A stretch of DNA of 64,000 bases from Corallium rubrum (GCA_964035015.1 OZ036000.1:2984099-3048098); one strand, 5' to 3'; shown: positions 11,250 through 22,417, numbered from the stretch's first letter. The notes: generated from the sequence alone by a model not told the origin. Made by a program: numbers and translations.

Positions 11250-11956
11250 TTCGTTTTCTCAAACTCATTAATAACTCATGAATTATCGTAGCCAATCCAT
11301 GAAGGTATACCACATCACATGCATGAGTTTTGATACCCAATGAAAACCTGTAGGAAACTTCTTAGTGAACTGGCACATTTCTTAATGAAATCAATGAAGA
11401 AAACACCGCAAATCGCAATGCGAATACTCGTTTGAGAAGCAAAATCAAACACTCGTTTATCATGTTTCATCAGGGGACTCCAAACACTCGAAAACAATAA
11501 AAACCTCGGGGCTACGTCCTCGGTTTTCATTTGTCTTCTCCTCTTTGGACCCCCTGATGAAACACTGAAACTCGTGTTTGATCTATTTCATCAAAACTAT
11601 TCTCGCAGTTTAATACCATCTTTTCACTTTACTCTAAATACTCATCAACTGCTTTTTTAATTAAGACCACCGTAAAATATCACTAATAACAAACCTATCA
11701 ACTCTTTTAACTTTCATTAACATGACTTTAGAATATCACTAATTACAAAGTTGTCAACTGTTTTAATTACACGGCAAAAAAATAATCTTATTGTTGTGTT
11801 ATGAGTTTTCCATTTTTTTTCTTACTCTAGCAGCTGCGATGAGTACATGAAAGTTATATTCATCAGTTGTACAATACCAGTCCACTTGAGTCATACAACA
11901 CTACCTCACACGGTACAATAATTGTTCATTTAACGTTGGTATATTGTTCGTTCAAC
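11250..11956 (+). repeat. Foldback and upstream flank of GPCR copy 3
   Basis: The stretch matches 5900-6188 and 8380-8989: a CTCATTAATAACTCATG block, a foldback near 11450-11570, then the GPCR upstream region. It ends in the pyrimidine tract and splice acceptor at about 11833. It is the third copy of the unit's 5' flank. Confidence 0.75.
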
Positions 11957-13549
11957 ATGGCTTCAGAAATAATACAAAGTACTAACAATACCACAGATTA
12001 CAGCAGTGTTGGTCGTAGAGTTACCTATGTTCTTACAGCATCGGCTGCATTGCTTGGCAATCTATTTGGGTAACAATTTATTCAAATAAATTGCGGTTAA
12101 TGCACAAACACTCTACACGTGCGTCGTGCCCTCTGGGTACCTGTAATCAGCTTTTGGAGGTAAGCCTCTTGAGCCTCTCATGCAACATACGTAACATACC
12201 AAGTGCCCTCTGAGGACAAAATATACAGGTATCAAATGGAAAGAATGCAAGATCATGCAGTACCTGATACAGTATTTTCCCCGTATTATTCCATATCATG
12301 ATCCATGTGCCCGGCACACTCTCTATTCACGTGTCGGTCCGAAAGTCCAGAGATATAGATTTAACTATCCAATCGCAAAACGCAAAGTATCTTTTCTCCG
12401 AGCAAAGGTCATTTTGCGCACTATTTAAGCAGCCAAAACGCGCCAAATATTATCATTCTCTGGCAAGTCTTCCAAAAACGAACACCCACCCACCACTCCC
12501 CTGCTGAAACAAAACGATAAGCATAAATCTGCACAATATAGGAAAGAATAGGCAATCTTAGTTTCCCTTTACCTAAATCATAAAGACATTTAGCTCTTGT
12601 GTTTGCCTAAAGACTTCGAACATATGCGTAGATTAGGCAATGTGTATGTATTCAAAAAATTACTAGTTGGAAATGAACGCTTTAATATAAATTACAAAAT
12701 AAATTTTGATGCAGGGAATCGCTGTCCTCCGGACACCTCCTACCCCCACTTAAAAACTTAATCTGGCTCAGTGCAAAGAAACGTGTCCTGAGCCACTTTT
12801 TCTCTCCCTCCCCTACACAGAGTAGCTGGGGTTCCGAGCTCAACCCCAGCAGTCGGCGCTCCCGACTTGGGCCCCCCCTTGCTCTGTGGAGACTCATAGG
12901 CCTGGTTAATGTCACTTCAAAGCGGGTACACACTACCTAGCTTGATATTTACCAGGCAGAGGCTGGCGCCCCCACCTCAACGTCTCAACGTCCAGATTTG
13001 TGTGATGCCACGTTCATAGCTGCTGGACGATCTCCATGCTCAGCTAGGTATCCACACTTCTGGTCCCCAAGATGGATCCTTACCCCGACCCGGGCTTTGT
13101 GTCCGTTGGACTAGCTTTTCTCCTGCTTCCTTACTGCCAAATAAGTCTAGTAGTTGTTTTTTTCCGGACTTCATGGTAGACAGAGGAGTGCAGTGCATTA
13201 ATCGTCTTTTTATTCACACGTCGACCAGAATGGTTATCAAACGGCGAGTATAAACAATGTTCAACGAATGAAGAAAGTCATTCAAATGACAGCGATTACG
13301 TCATTTGTGTTGCTAATCTCTTGGACACCAGGTCAAGTCTACTTCTTGTTTTCGTTGCTAGGATACCCTGCATTCAATTCGGATGAGAATTTCATCACCT
13401 TCGTACAAGCGCTTCTTTTTTGTAATTCTTGGATAAATCCGTTGGTTTACGTTTTCTCAAATACAGCGTTTCAAAAAGCAATAAAGGAAATCTTCCGCGA
13501 GGTTTCCGTTCATGACAGCAGTCAGCAACGTAATGAACAAACAACATAA
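11957..13549 (+). pseudogene. Class A GPCR copy 3, disrupted
   Basis: The N-terminal 37 codons (MASEIIQSTNNTTDYSSVG... to LLGNLF) are intact up to 12068, where the match stops in helix 1. After 1133 bases of foreign sequence the GPCR resumes at 13202 with the next bases of the same codon run (TCGTCTTTTTATTC). At about 13241, TGGTTATCAAA joins directly to CGGCGAGTATAAAC, which deletes roughly 530 bases covering helices 2 to 5. From 13268 the helix 6-7 and tail frame is open to the normal stop at 13549, with changes such as NPDENF to NSDENF. It is therefore a dead gene with two independent lesions, although its last 93 codons could still be read. Confidence 0.9.
12069..13201. mobile_element. 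Unclassified insertion in GPCR copy 3
   Basis: About 1.13 kb absent from the other GPCR copies splits helix 1 exactly. It is markedly more GC-rich than its surroundings (for example 12720-13100). I found only a short inverted pair, TTAATGCAC (12097) and GTGCATTAA (13193), near its ends and no clear target duplication. No transposase or RT motif was recognised. It could be a non-autonomous element or filler captured at a break. Confidence 0.5.
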
Positions 13550-13599
13550 TTACTATAATATAAATAAGTTTTGTGGAAACACCACGTAAACTATTTCTT

Positions 13600-13645
13600 T
13601 GCTAAGCTTTCGGCCTGTTGACTCAGGCCTTCATCAGAGCAATGA
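13600..13645 (-). ncRNA. Hammerhead-ribozyme-like motif of the Penelope element
   Basis: Read on the minus strand: CTGATGA, one A, a 6-bp stem GGCCTG/CAGGCC around a 6-base loop, then GAAAGC. CUGANGA and GAAA flanking stem II form the hammerhead core, and such motifs are known from Penelope-like elements. The extra unpaired base before stem II departs from the textbook core, so self-cleavage is not certain. Confidence 0.55.
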
Positions 13646-13751
13646 CAACAAGTTGTTGGCTCACGTCATTTATAAACTAAGCAACTGATCAATTAAATCA
13701 CGTAAGAATACAATGGCGTATCACGTTAATTTTATTAATTAGAAAACAAAA

Positions 13752-15611
13752 TCAAGAATGTTCTCCAAATAGGGCACGCCACGTGCTATTTAATGGCTGT
13801 CCCTCCTGAGAAATAGTGTGATGTTTGGCGATCTCAATGGATTCTCTAGTTCTTCGCGTGAAGTATTGCTTGTCGCTGGCTAAGAGTGATGACTCTTCCC
13901 ACTTAACACGATGGTCATACGTCCAAGCGTGTTTGGCAACAGCAGACTTTTCTTGTTGCGCTTTTATGCAAGATGTCTTGTGTTCCTTCAGGCGAGTTGA
14001 GAGATTCCTTCCCGTTTCTCCGATGTACACCAAGCCACACTCACAAGGAATGCGATACACTCCAGGCTTAGATAAGCTATCCACTTCATCTTTATGTGTG
14101 AAAAGTACCTTGAACAATTTGTGTTGACTACTGTGAAATACCTTCATACCAGCACGATTTAGAATCCTCTCAATCTTGTGAGATGCTGGTCCGATATACG
14201 GAAGAGAAACTGAAGGTGGTTCTTGCTGGGGCTGTGTATTCGGCTCTGGATGTACCGAAGGAGTCATAGAAGCATGAATCATCTTCCCAGGAAAACCGTT
14301 GTTAGTTAAAACCAACTTAAGATGATCTAATTCTTCCTGAAGATGTTCTTCGTCACAAATTGTTCGCGCTCGATGAACGAGAGTTTTGCACACAGATGAT
14401 TTAATACTTGGATGATGGAATGAAGTGTAGTTAAGGTATCTGTCAGTGTGTGTTGGTTTTCGATACACAGTATGACTTAAAGTCCCATCTGATTTAACGG
14501 AAAGCCAAACGTCCAAGAATGGGATAGATTTGTCTTGATTTTGTAATTCCATAGTGAATTTGATTGAAGGATGTATGCTGTTAAGGTGGTCAAGAAAATT
14601 AGACAAAGCATTCAAACCGTGTGACCAGGTACTTAGCGTATCATCAACATAACGTTTCCACATACCTGGTTTTAACAGGGCAGTTGCAAGAGCCTTCTTC
14701 TCAAATTCCTCCATGTATAGGTTAGCCATGATTGGAGACAAAGGGGAACCCATTGCTGCTCCAGTAGTTTGTTCGAAAAATCTGTTCCGCCATTGAAAAC
14801 AAGTTGAATTTAGGCAAAGCGTTAACAGTTCATAGACCTGATCTGCAGAAAGATTCGTTCTTGTAGCGAGCGTTTTATCTATTAGAAGTCTTTCTTTTGC
14901 AATCAGGCACGCTTCTTCAATGGGAACATTCGTAAACAAACTAACAACATCAAAACTAACTAATATCTCATCATTAGCCAACTTAAGTGTCTTAATTTCA
15001 GAGACAAATTCCTTAGAATTTAATACATGGTGAATGGACTTACCAACCAAAGGCTTCAAAACAGTAGCAAGATATTGTGCTAAGGCGTATGTTGGAGAGC
15101 CTCGTGAAGCCACAATTGGACGAAATGGGACATTCGTTTTATGAATCTTTGGAAGACCATAAAATTTAGGACACACTGAAGCAGAAGGGCGTAAACGTCG
15201 GTAGAGGTTTTTAGGTAAACTTTCCATCTTACAAAGTTCTAACAATTTACTAGAAACCTTACGTTCAATGCTAGGTGTCGGATCGCGTTTTAACTCTCTA
15301 TAAGTTGGAGTATCTAAGAGAGCACTTACCTTGTTGTTATATTCTTCACGATCTAAAACAACAGTAGCATTACCCTTATCTGCTTTTAAAATATGTACTG
15401 ACTTATCTGATCTTAGGTTTGATAAGGCAATCTTTTCTTCTTTCCTAAGATTGCTTTGCGGTAGCTTGGCTAGGCGGATTGTTTCAGCAACTTGGACTCG
15501 AATGTTGTTGGCAGTTTCACTCGGTAGGAAATATAGTTTAGGCTCAAGTTGTTGAACAATTTCTTCCTTTGGTATAGATCTTGGCACTACCGCAAAACTA
15601 ATTTATATTAC
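13752..15611 (-). CDS. Reverse transcriptase / GIY-YIG endonuclease (Penelope)
   Basis: The open frame is about 619 codons; positions below count from the codon at 15587. An N-terminal H-I-L-K-A-D-K-G-N-A block lies at 66-74. RT motifs follow: G-L-P-K-I-H-K (144-150) with R-P-I-V-A (156-160), motif A S-F-D213-V-V-S-L-F, motif B A-A-M-G-S-P-L-S-P (277-285), motif C Y313-V-D-D316 and F-L-D-V (358-361). The V-Y-R-K-P (374-378) thumb segment comes next. The GIY-YIG domain spans about 505-590, with G509-V-Y, C515-E-C517 and Y521-I-G-E-T-G-R527. All catalytic residues are present. The frame begins only eight codons after a stop and has no ATG before residue 121, so translation must use a spliced upstream exon or a non-ATG start, or the 5' end is lost. 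It copies its RNA at nicks made by its own endonuclease. Confidence 0.9.
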
Positions 15612-15675
15612 TTTATCGCCATGAAAACGTTCAAAGAATTAACATAATTACTGTTACTAGTCTTGAACAAGAAAT

Positions 15676-15836
15676 TAAAGATGACGTCATAAAAGATGGC
15701 GTCATAGAATATGACATCATGAAAGATGACGTGATAAAAGATGGCGTCATAAAAGATGACGTCATAAAAGATGACGTCATAAACGATGACGTAATAAAAT
15801 ATGATGTCATAAAAGATGCCGTCATAGACGATGAAA
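15676..15836. repeat. 15-bp minisatellite built on the CRE palindrome TGACGTCA
   Basis: About ten units of consensus GATGACGTCATAAAA lie immediately after the last recognised exon of the IQCH-like gene. At least three units carry a perfect TGACGTCA; others carry one substitution. Because 15 is a multiple of 3, the minus-strand frame stays open through the array, as repeats of Met-Thr-Ser-Ser-Phe. Confidence 0.9.
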
Positions 15837-15846
15837 TTCTCCTTAC

Positions 15847-18800
15847 CTGAGTGGGATCTTTTAAGTGATCGATTTTCTTCCTCTTTCTCTCAGCCAGTGA
15901 GGTTTCTTTAGCAACGAGAGCAGTGGAATGATCGACCTGGAACGAGAATACAAACATTCATTTCTCTTTCATAGCAGGTTTATACAATTTACCATCAGCA
16001 AAAAAGACTTTAGAATGTCACATTCTTGAAATGCTAAGCTTACCTTTACAGCTGAAATGTTGTATCCTCCAACTAAAAATCAAACAAAAAAAATATGCTG
16101 TTTAACTTCATTATATCATGGAAACAAATGAACAAACTCAGAGTGTAAAAATTAATGATTAATACTTACAAAATAATAATTAACACAACCTAAATAATTA
16201 GGATGGCCTTTTCTTTTTGCTTGGGACCACAGTAATTGGCAATCACTGTTGTAGCAACTCTGCCAAATTATTTTATATTTTACGATGTAACTTAACTTTC
16301 ACTAAGAGTAATTACGTACTTTTTTTTAATTTTAATTAATCACTAGTCTTGTTGAACCTTGTGGTGAAACTTTTTACAAAAGCAGTTTACGACCTTTTTC
16401 ACCTTGCTCTAACAAACTCATATACAGCCAAACCTGTATTAAGCAGCCCTCCATTAAGCAGACACCCTGTATTAAGCGGACAGTTCCCAAAGTCCCGAAT
16501 TGAATCCCATGTTAACCATACAAAGGTCACCTCTATTAAGCAGACACCTCTATTAAGCGGACACCTCTGTTAAGTGGACACGGACACCTAAATCAGTGTA
16601 AAACGATACCAAATCCCTGTATTAAGCGGACAGTGTTTTCTTTATACATTTATTTAACATATGTCTCTCCTTAAGATGGTAGATATTAGATTAGCATCTT
16701 TCCTGTTTTCAATGTCTCACAATGGAAATCAATAAATGCATGACAATAATCAGTACATCCAGGGGGGTGGGGTAGGGGAATGGGTGCAAGATTGACAGGG
16801 GGCCTGGGTATGAGAACCTCTATTGAGCGGACACTAGCTCTATTAAGCAGACACTAACCACTTCCCCGAGGGTGTCCGCTTAATACAGGTTTGACTGTAT
16901 TTATTAAATAAAGTCTAAAAAGTAAAAATTCAAGCCATAGCATATGTTACCTCCACAATATTCTTCTGAAGGTTCAATATGTGTCTTCAAAAATTGTTCT
17001 TTGGGATTGTGTAACTGTTTAAAATACATCAAATTTAGAAAAACTTGTCAAATACTGTAAGTCCAGGTAACCAACCGTTCAAAGCAAAACAAATTTTGTA
17101 TAAAATCAGCATAATTTTCTAGTCAGAAAGCAAATGTACCATTGCTTGTTGGTGACGAACTGGGGATGGTTCCAGTGACAGTTCAGCAGCAGGCTAAGTA
17201 AAAAACAAAAGCACCTGGTTTGAGAAAGTTACATTTTATTATATTTACAGCACAGTGGTTAAGCCTACAATCCTGGACAAAAGTGCTTGGGACACTATGC
17301 AACAATTGTCAAAATCGGCAAATTGTCCCAACAATTTTGTCCAGGATTGTCCGAAAATGATGATCGACTTTATGAATTTTCAATAAAACACAGCATTTTA
17401 ACTTTGTAACATTGCAAAAGATATGCAGTTTAATAAAAGAGCCCCCATCTCTGCTCCCCCTTACCCCCTCAATGGGGAAGAGATCACTGGAGCAGAGTCT
17501 CTGCAGAGTTCCCACCCGCACCAGTACCACCCACACGGGAGCTCTTATTTAATTTGCACATTCGCCGAACCATCCATCCATCATCGCGTTCAAATTGTTT
17601 TTTTTCTTCCATTTTCTCTAATTCACCATTTTCAGACAATCCTGGACAAAAGTGCTTGGGACACTATGCGACAATCGTCAAAATCGGCAAATTGTCCCAA
17701 CAATTTTGTCCAGGATTGTAGTTCTCATATATCGCCAACAGTCGCAGATCATCATGATTTATGATTTAGATGCATGTTAAGTAATTTAAAGAACAATGCA
17801 GAAAAGCACTGCTTTTCTGCATTAGAAAAGCACTGCTTTTCTGCATTGTTCTTTATTACTTAACATGCTGCTGCACTTCCCGTTTTAACATGCATCTAAA
17901 TCATAAATCGGCGATGATCTGTGACCGTCGGCAATGTATGAGAACTAAGCTTAAAAACTTCAACTATACAGTACTAAGAAACATTTTGTTAGACTATCAC
18001 TTACTGGAATAAGACCTCTTTCAAGAAGACTAAGAATTCCCTTTTTTGCATCAGCCTCTGTCACAGGAGGTGGAGTTTTCTACAAAATATATTTCAGATT
18101 TAAAAAATAATTATGACTTATATATATAAGCCAATGTTTACATAATATCATAAAATCATTTGGTTAGACAGAGTAAAACAAGAAAGGGTCCATTTTTGGC
18201 CAGCTTAGGTAGGAATTAAGTCCTATATACTTACAGAAGGATCAATTCTGTTTGATCGTGGCAATGTTGACAAGGGTTCAACTGTACAACCAACCACAAC
18301 TTTTTGTTTTCCAACCTGAACACATACAGAAATTTGGCATATTTTAATATTAATTTATTTATTTATTTTCTATTCTGCTTGGCTTTGAATAAATTGTGTA
18401 TAGCTTTTTGTAATAATATTGTATTTTTTTAAACCTGAACTTCATTCTTCTCCAAAATGTGAGGCAAAGCAACTCCATATTTATCATTCAAAATTTCTCT
18501 TGTAGCAGGATGTTCAGGTTTTGTAAGTAACTGGAGAGTTCTCAGATCTTTGCCCTAAAAAGATAAGGGCTTTTTAAAATAAGTTTAAAAACTCTTTTCT
18601 CCAATTTAAAACTAAAACTAAAATTTTAAAAACTGTCAATACTAAATAGCTATAGTATGCAGGGTTCTAGCTGCCCAGGAGCATGGGAGTGCCAGGTACC
18701 TACAGGCCCAGGGGCTCACCCCCTCCCGTACCACCACCACCCCCAGAGAATATGTGAAAATGATATTTTCCAAATTGTGAGCAAGTGAAATTCATTGGAT

Positions 18801-21800
18801 TTGTGGTGAAAAATGATGTCAGTGGTTTCTGAAGCTTTTGTCATTTCACTTGCAATCAGCCATCGAATCTATTGTATATACTTTTACCCCCCGACAGAGC
18901 ACTTATTGGAATTCCCTTGGGAAATTTCTTTGTTGAATGACTCACGCTGATGTGTAGGCTAAAACTGATACCAAACACTTTGATTACAAATGCTTGTTTA
19001 CAACACACAACCACACTCTACTTAAACAATGAACATTTAAGCAATATTTATATACATGCTAGGGCATGCTAGAATATAAAGTTAGGTTTCCTGCGTATGT
19101 TCTACTTCTACGATACCAATGCCAGTGTATCATATTTCGAGTGCTAGGTGGAAGGGTCCATTTTGGCATGAGTGCTGGGCAGCACTGCTGAGTGCCGGGT
19201 GCTGCCACCCAACACCACCCACTGTGGGCAGAACCCGGAGTATGCAAAGAATTTTATAGAAGTATTTGTAGTATGCAAAGCATTTCACTTTGCTCTTCCT
19301 GGAACACGTACTGCCTACACAGCACTCCACTTTTTTATACTGACAATAAAATGTAATATCATCAACCCACCTGCTGGCCAGGTGATGGTACATTTGGTGC
19401 TGGTTTACCACCACTTTTAGCCACAACAATTGGTTGAAGAAGACCTTTATTGATGCTTTATAATTAGAAAATAAAATTTAGAGTATACAGTAGTTGTTAA
19501 CTATAACTTTATATATAGAGAGTTATGTGGTATACTGGTATTTAAGAAATAGAAAACATTTTCTGTGTTTCCATAGAGTTATAGAAACACGAGTGGAAGT
19601 TTGGGAGAACAAAAAATTGTAGTGGGAACACGAGCCCATGCACAGGGCGAGTGTTTCCATGCTATTTTGAGTTCTCTCAAACTTCCACAAGTGTTTCTAT
19701 AACTGTATGGGAACACGGAAAAAATGTTTTCTATTTCCTTTATAAAATAACCTGTCGAAAATAGGTATAGAACGCAAAATAATCACTGTATCTAAGTGTA
19801 GATTCTCCTTATTCTTCAGCCTTCATAATGACACATGATGGTGTACTGGATGGCGTATCCTACAGATCCTACACCATAATGATGGTGTATTGAATGGCAT
19901 GGACCTTGCCGTGTTTCCATGAAGTTATAGAAACATGGCTTTCAACCAATCGCTGCACTTGTTTTCAAAATGTTATTTCATAAAATAATAATATTATTAC
20001 ATAGTTTGTGTACAGTACCTGGGCTTTGGTCTAGTACCGTGGGATTTCTTTAAGTGAGCATTAGGCTTTTCATCAGGACTAAAACACAAGAATGTACCAT
20101 TACTGACTAGCTAGGGTACAACACAGTACTACCTTGACTTAAGATTATGTTAGGATCACGATTAAGATAGGGATACAGATTAGAATCAGGATTAAGGCTT
20201 TAAGGGTTTAGGATTAGGGTTAAGATTAGAATTAGAATTAAAGTTTAGGATTAAGATTTAGTTTTAGATTTAGACAGTGGTATAGGAAGCAAGTTGATCT
20301 TGCAGGGGCGCAGCTTCAAAAGGGTACTTTGTTCAGGGGGTAGGACTTCAAAAGGACACTTGAAACATATGTTTTATCATAAAAAGGCCAGGCACTTTTC
20401 TGTTGCAAAAAGGCACTTCATGACAAAGTTGGGGGGCACATGCCCCACTTTCCTCCCAGTTCCTACACCCCTGAATTTAGAGTTAAGATTAAGGTTAGGA
20501 TTAAGTTTAAAATTATGGTTAGAATTTGGGTTATGATTTAGTTTAGGCACAGCATACATAGTAATGTATCAGTCAATTCCAGCTGTACCCATCCCCTCCC
20601 GGGCCATCCCTGAGGGCTATCGCCAGAAGCACATAACCCAGGGGTCGGGATTTGGAACATTCCCACTTGTTATGCACTGAGGGAAAGTACATCTAATTCG
20701 CACCACAGGCAGCCCAAGCTCAAGTTGTGGTGCGTACCGTGCGGGCATTTTAACGGAAATATATTTGAAATATAAGGTTTCAAACTTCGAAGTAAATCAG
20801 ACATTAAATGAGCTAAAATAAGACAAATTTTTCAATAAAATAGCATTACCTTGAGTTCATGATGTGTTGTCTTCTATTTGTGTGCTTCTTGAGTTGATTT
20901 GAAGCAATTTATCTGTGTTTTCATTTGGGGTTTAGACCTGAATTTGTTGCCCAGGGGTGAGGCCTTGGCACACTACGTCTTTCCCTGGCCATGGGGTGCA
21001 TGGGGACATGGTCAATTTTTTCTCCAAAATGTCTAATGCCTGGGTAAATGGCCCGGGGGGAGGGGGGATGGGCACAATTGGAATTGACTGATACATAATG
21101 AAGTACCTATAGCTTGTTTCTTCAGGTTTCTTCCTCTGAATAGTTTTGTCCAGTGAAGGTAAGGTCAGTACTTGACTATTGACAGCTTGAACAAAGTCAG
21201 CAGTCTTAGACTTATATATGTAAAACAATGCAAAAAATACAAAAAAATTAGTTAATAAGCCAAACCTGATAATTAATAACTCACTATTAATTATTAACTC
21301 ACTATAAATATATATTATATTAATTTTTGGTAAAGTAAATTTCAAGTGTAGAATATATACATTATAAGACCAAACTAGCTGGGACCAGTTGCAAAAAATG
21401 CAACATCAAGGCCTTCTCACTAGAGTTTAATCCTAGCTGAAAGGCATTTTTCGCAAATGGTCCCGGTTTTGGTCTTACAATGTATATATTCTACGCTCGA
21501 AATTTTCCTTCACCAAAATTACCTAGTATATCCAGTTTAATCGAGTAAAATGCCAAATATTACTTGTTATTTCAATACACATATTAAACTATTATAATAT
21601 AATTAGTATATATCCGAGTATATAATAGTATTATATACCAAGTTATGTACTGGAATGATTGGGGGGGGGGGGGGGGGTATAACAAATAATCTTTGATCTT
21701 TAATCTTTCAAATCAATCAAGACGACAAGACCTAGATAGGCTTTATTAAAAACTGAAAATATGCTATTAATGGAGATAAAAACCAAAGACTAGCAACACC

Positions 21801-22363
21801 CCTTGTAAAGGTGGAGCTTTTCCCCCCCACTGTGAATAAAGTTTGTTTAAAAAAGTTGGGGTTTTTTGTTGTTTTTATTTAAACAATATTTGAGCTTTAC
21901 ATTTGCCCCAAGAGCTCATCGTGGGGGCTCACGTAAACCATTGTATATATATTTTTTTTACATATTTTTTTGCTCCTTCGTGGGCGACTTAATTGTATAA
22001 AATGGTTTAAAAAAGTTGTACTGCATAATAAAAATTGTGAAGTTACCTTCACTCCTTGCTCTGTTCTTTCAATTGCTTTCTCAATTTCTCGTAAATCTAA
22101 TTTTTCATTGCTCCGTCCTTCCACAGCATTGCTAATCTGTTCACGAAGGTGTCGTAACTCATCTTGAACCTGGAAAGAAAATAATGAAACTAACTTAACT
22201 AGTTCAAAAACATGTAAGTTAATTAACATTTTAAAATGCAGAAAAACACCACAATATTGTACTACGAAAATAGCAGGAACTTCAAGACTGATAGAAAACT
22301 TACTCTGACAAGAATCTTTCCGACGTCGCCCTGATCAGTGGGCAGCTCTGTTAGAGAAAACAT
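15847..22363 (-). CDS. IQCH: IQCH-like ciliary/sperm protein, N-terminal exons
   Basis: Twelve exons join in a single frame: 22304-22363, 22047-22169, 21107-21210, 20019-20078, 19371-19455, 18435-18554, 18235-18315, 18005-18079, 17140-17193, 16951-17014, 16044-16072, 15847-15936. All are bounded by GT-AG and phases match at every junction, giving 315 codons. The start MFSLTELPTDQGDVGKILVR is followed by a coiled-coil-like segment (D-E-L-R-H-L-R-E-Q, then E-I-E-K-A-I-E-R-T-E-Q-G-V-K) and F-V-Q-A-V-N-S-Q-V-L-T. Later come G-I-L-S-L-L-E-R-G-L-I-P-P and L-H-N-P-K-E-Q-F. I recognise this order as the N-terminus of IQ-motif protein H from memory, not from a search. That family is roughly 1000 residues, so two thirds are missing here: the rest lies to the left beyond the transposon-filled region, or the gene is cut short after 15847, where the CRE minisatellite begins. 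The donor at 18433 (GTTTAA) is weak. A perfect X-box upstream supports a ciliary role. Confidence 0.65.
16425..16897. mobile_element. TA-flanked MITE in an intron
   Basis: Inverted ends CAGCCAAACCTGTATTAAGC and its complement (...TACAGGTTTGACTG) are flanked by TA at 16423 and 16898. Internal repeats of TATTAAGCGGACACC are scattered through the element. TA target sites suggest a Tc1/mariner relative. It has no coding capacity. Confidence 0.8.
17267..17350. repeat. 84-bp palindromic element, copy 1
   Basis: It begins ACAATCCTGGACAAAAGTGC and ends TTTTGTCCAGGATTGT, and is nearly identical to 17636-17719. The flanks facing each other (CCGAAAATGATG and CACCATTTTCAG) are also inverted. The pair may therefore be the two termini of one element of about 450 bases. 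Confidence 0.8.
17636..17719. repeat. 84-bp palindromic element, copy 2
   Basis: Direct repeat of 17267-17350 with a few substitutions. The 285 bases between the copies hold a C-rich stretch with no gene. Confidence 0.8.
17720..17948. repeat. Foldback element
   Basis: Arms from GTTCTCATATATCGCC and TTAAGTAATTTAAAGAACAA are mirrored at the other end (TTGTTCTTTATTACTTAA ... ATGTATGAGAAC) around GCAGAAAAGCACTGCTTTTC duplicates at the centre. It abuts the preceding palindromic element. Confidence 0.75.
19544..19975. repeat. Foldback repeat with GAGCC/GGGCGAG loop
   Basis: The left arm GAAAACATTTTCTGTGTTTCC and the right arm ending AAAATGTTTTCTATTTC enclose a second stem (AAACACGAGTGGAAGTTTG). 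Its centre reads CACGAGCCC..GGGCGAGTG. The tail to 19975 has a further CCGTGTTTCCATGAAG segment. It lies in an intron of the IQCH-like gene. Confidence 0.7.
20150..20280. repeat. Degenerate telomere-like hexamers
   Basis: A run of GATTAG, GGTTAG and TTAGGG-like words includes GGATTAGGGTTAAG. A second patch lies at 20477-20545. Both are too degenerate to be functional telomere. Confidence 0.6.
20564..21096. mobile_element. MITE family A, copy 1
   Basis: Inverted ends ATGTATCAGTCAATTCC enclose about 530 bases that match 37130-37685 along their whole length. The interior has C- and G-rich edges and AAGCTCAAGTTGTGGTG. The right end is about 9 bases from the splice donor of the exon ending at 21107, inside the intron of the IQCH-like gene. 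Confidence 0.85.
21338..21545. repeat. SINE-related inverted repeat
   Basis: Both edges carry the tail seen in the tRNA-derived SINEs at 55.8-56.2 kb (GTAGAATATATACATT, GACCA, GGGACCAGTTGC and the complement). They are arranged head to head with most of the tRNA-like part missing. Confidence 0.6.
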
Positions 22364-22417
22364 TTCTTTTCTTCAGATATCTTCGAAAATTAAGTCCGCC
22401 ATGTTGTCTACGCCATG

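Larger units (their letters stand above)
13556..15640 (-). mobile_element. Penelope-like element with intact RT and GIY-YIG frame
   Basis: The retroelement lies antisense to the GPCRs directly after copy 3. It contains a 3' terminal repeat with GTTTTGTGGAAACACCACGT, a hammerhead-like motif at 13600-13645, a long single frame (13752-15611) and a 5' leader containing TTTCATGGCGATAAAGTAAT that also occurs in inverted orientation at 10100. The truncated relative at 10254-10908 and a 3' fragment at 52520 show that the family has been active here. Confidence 0.85.
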
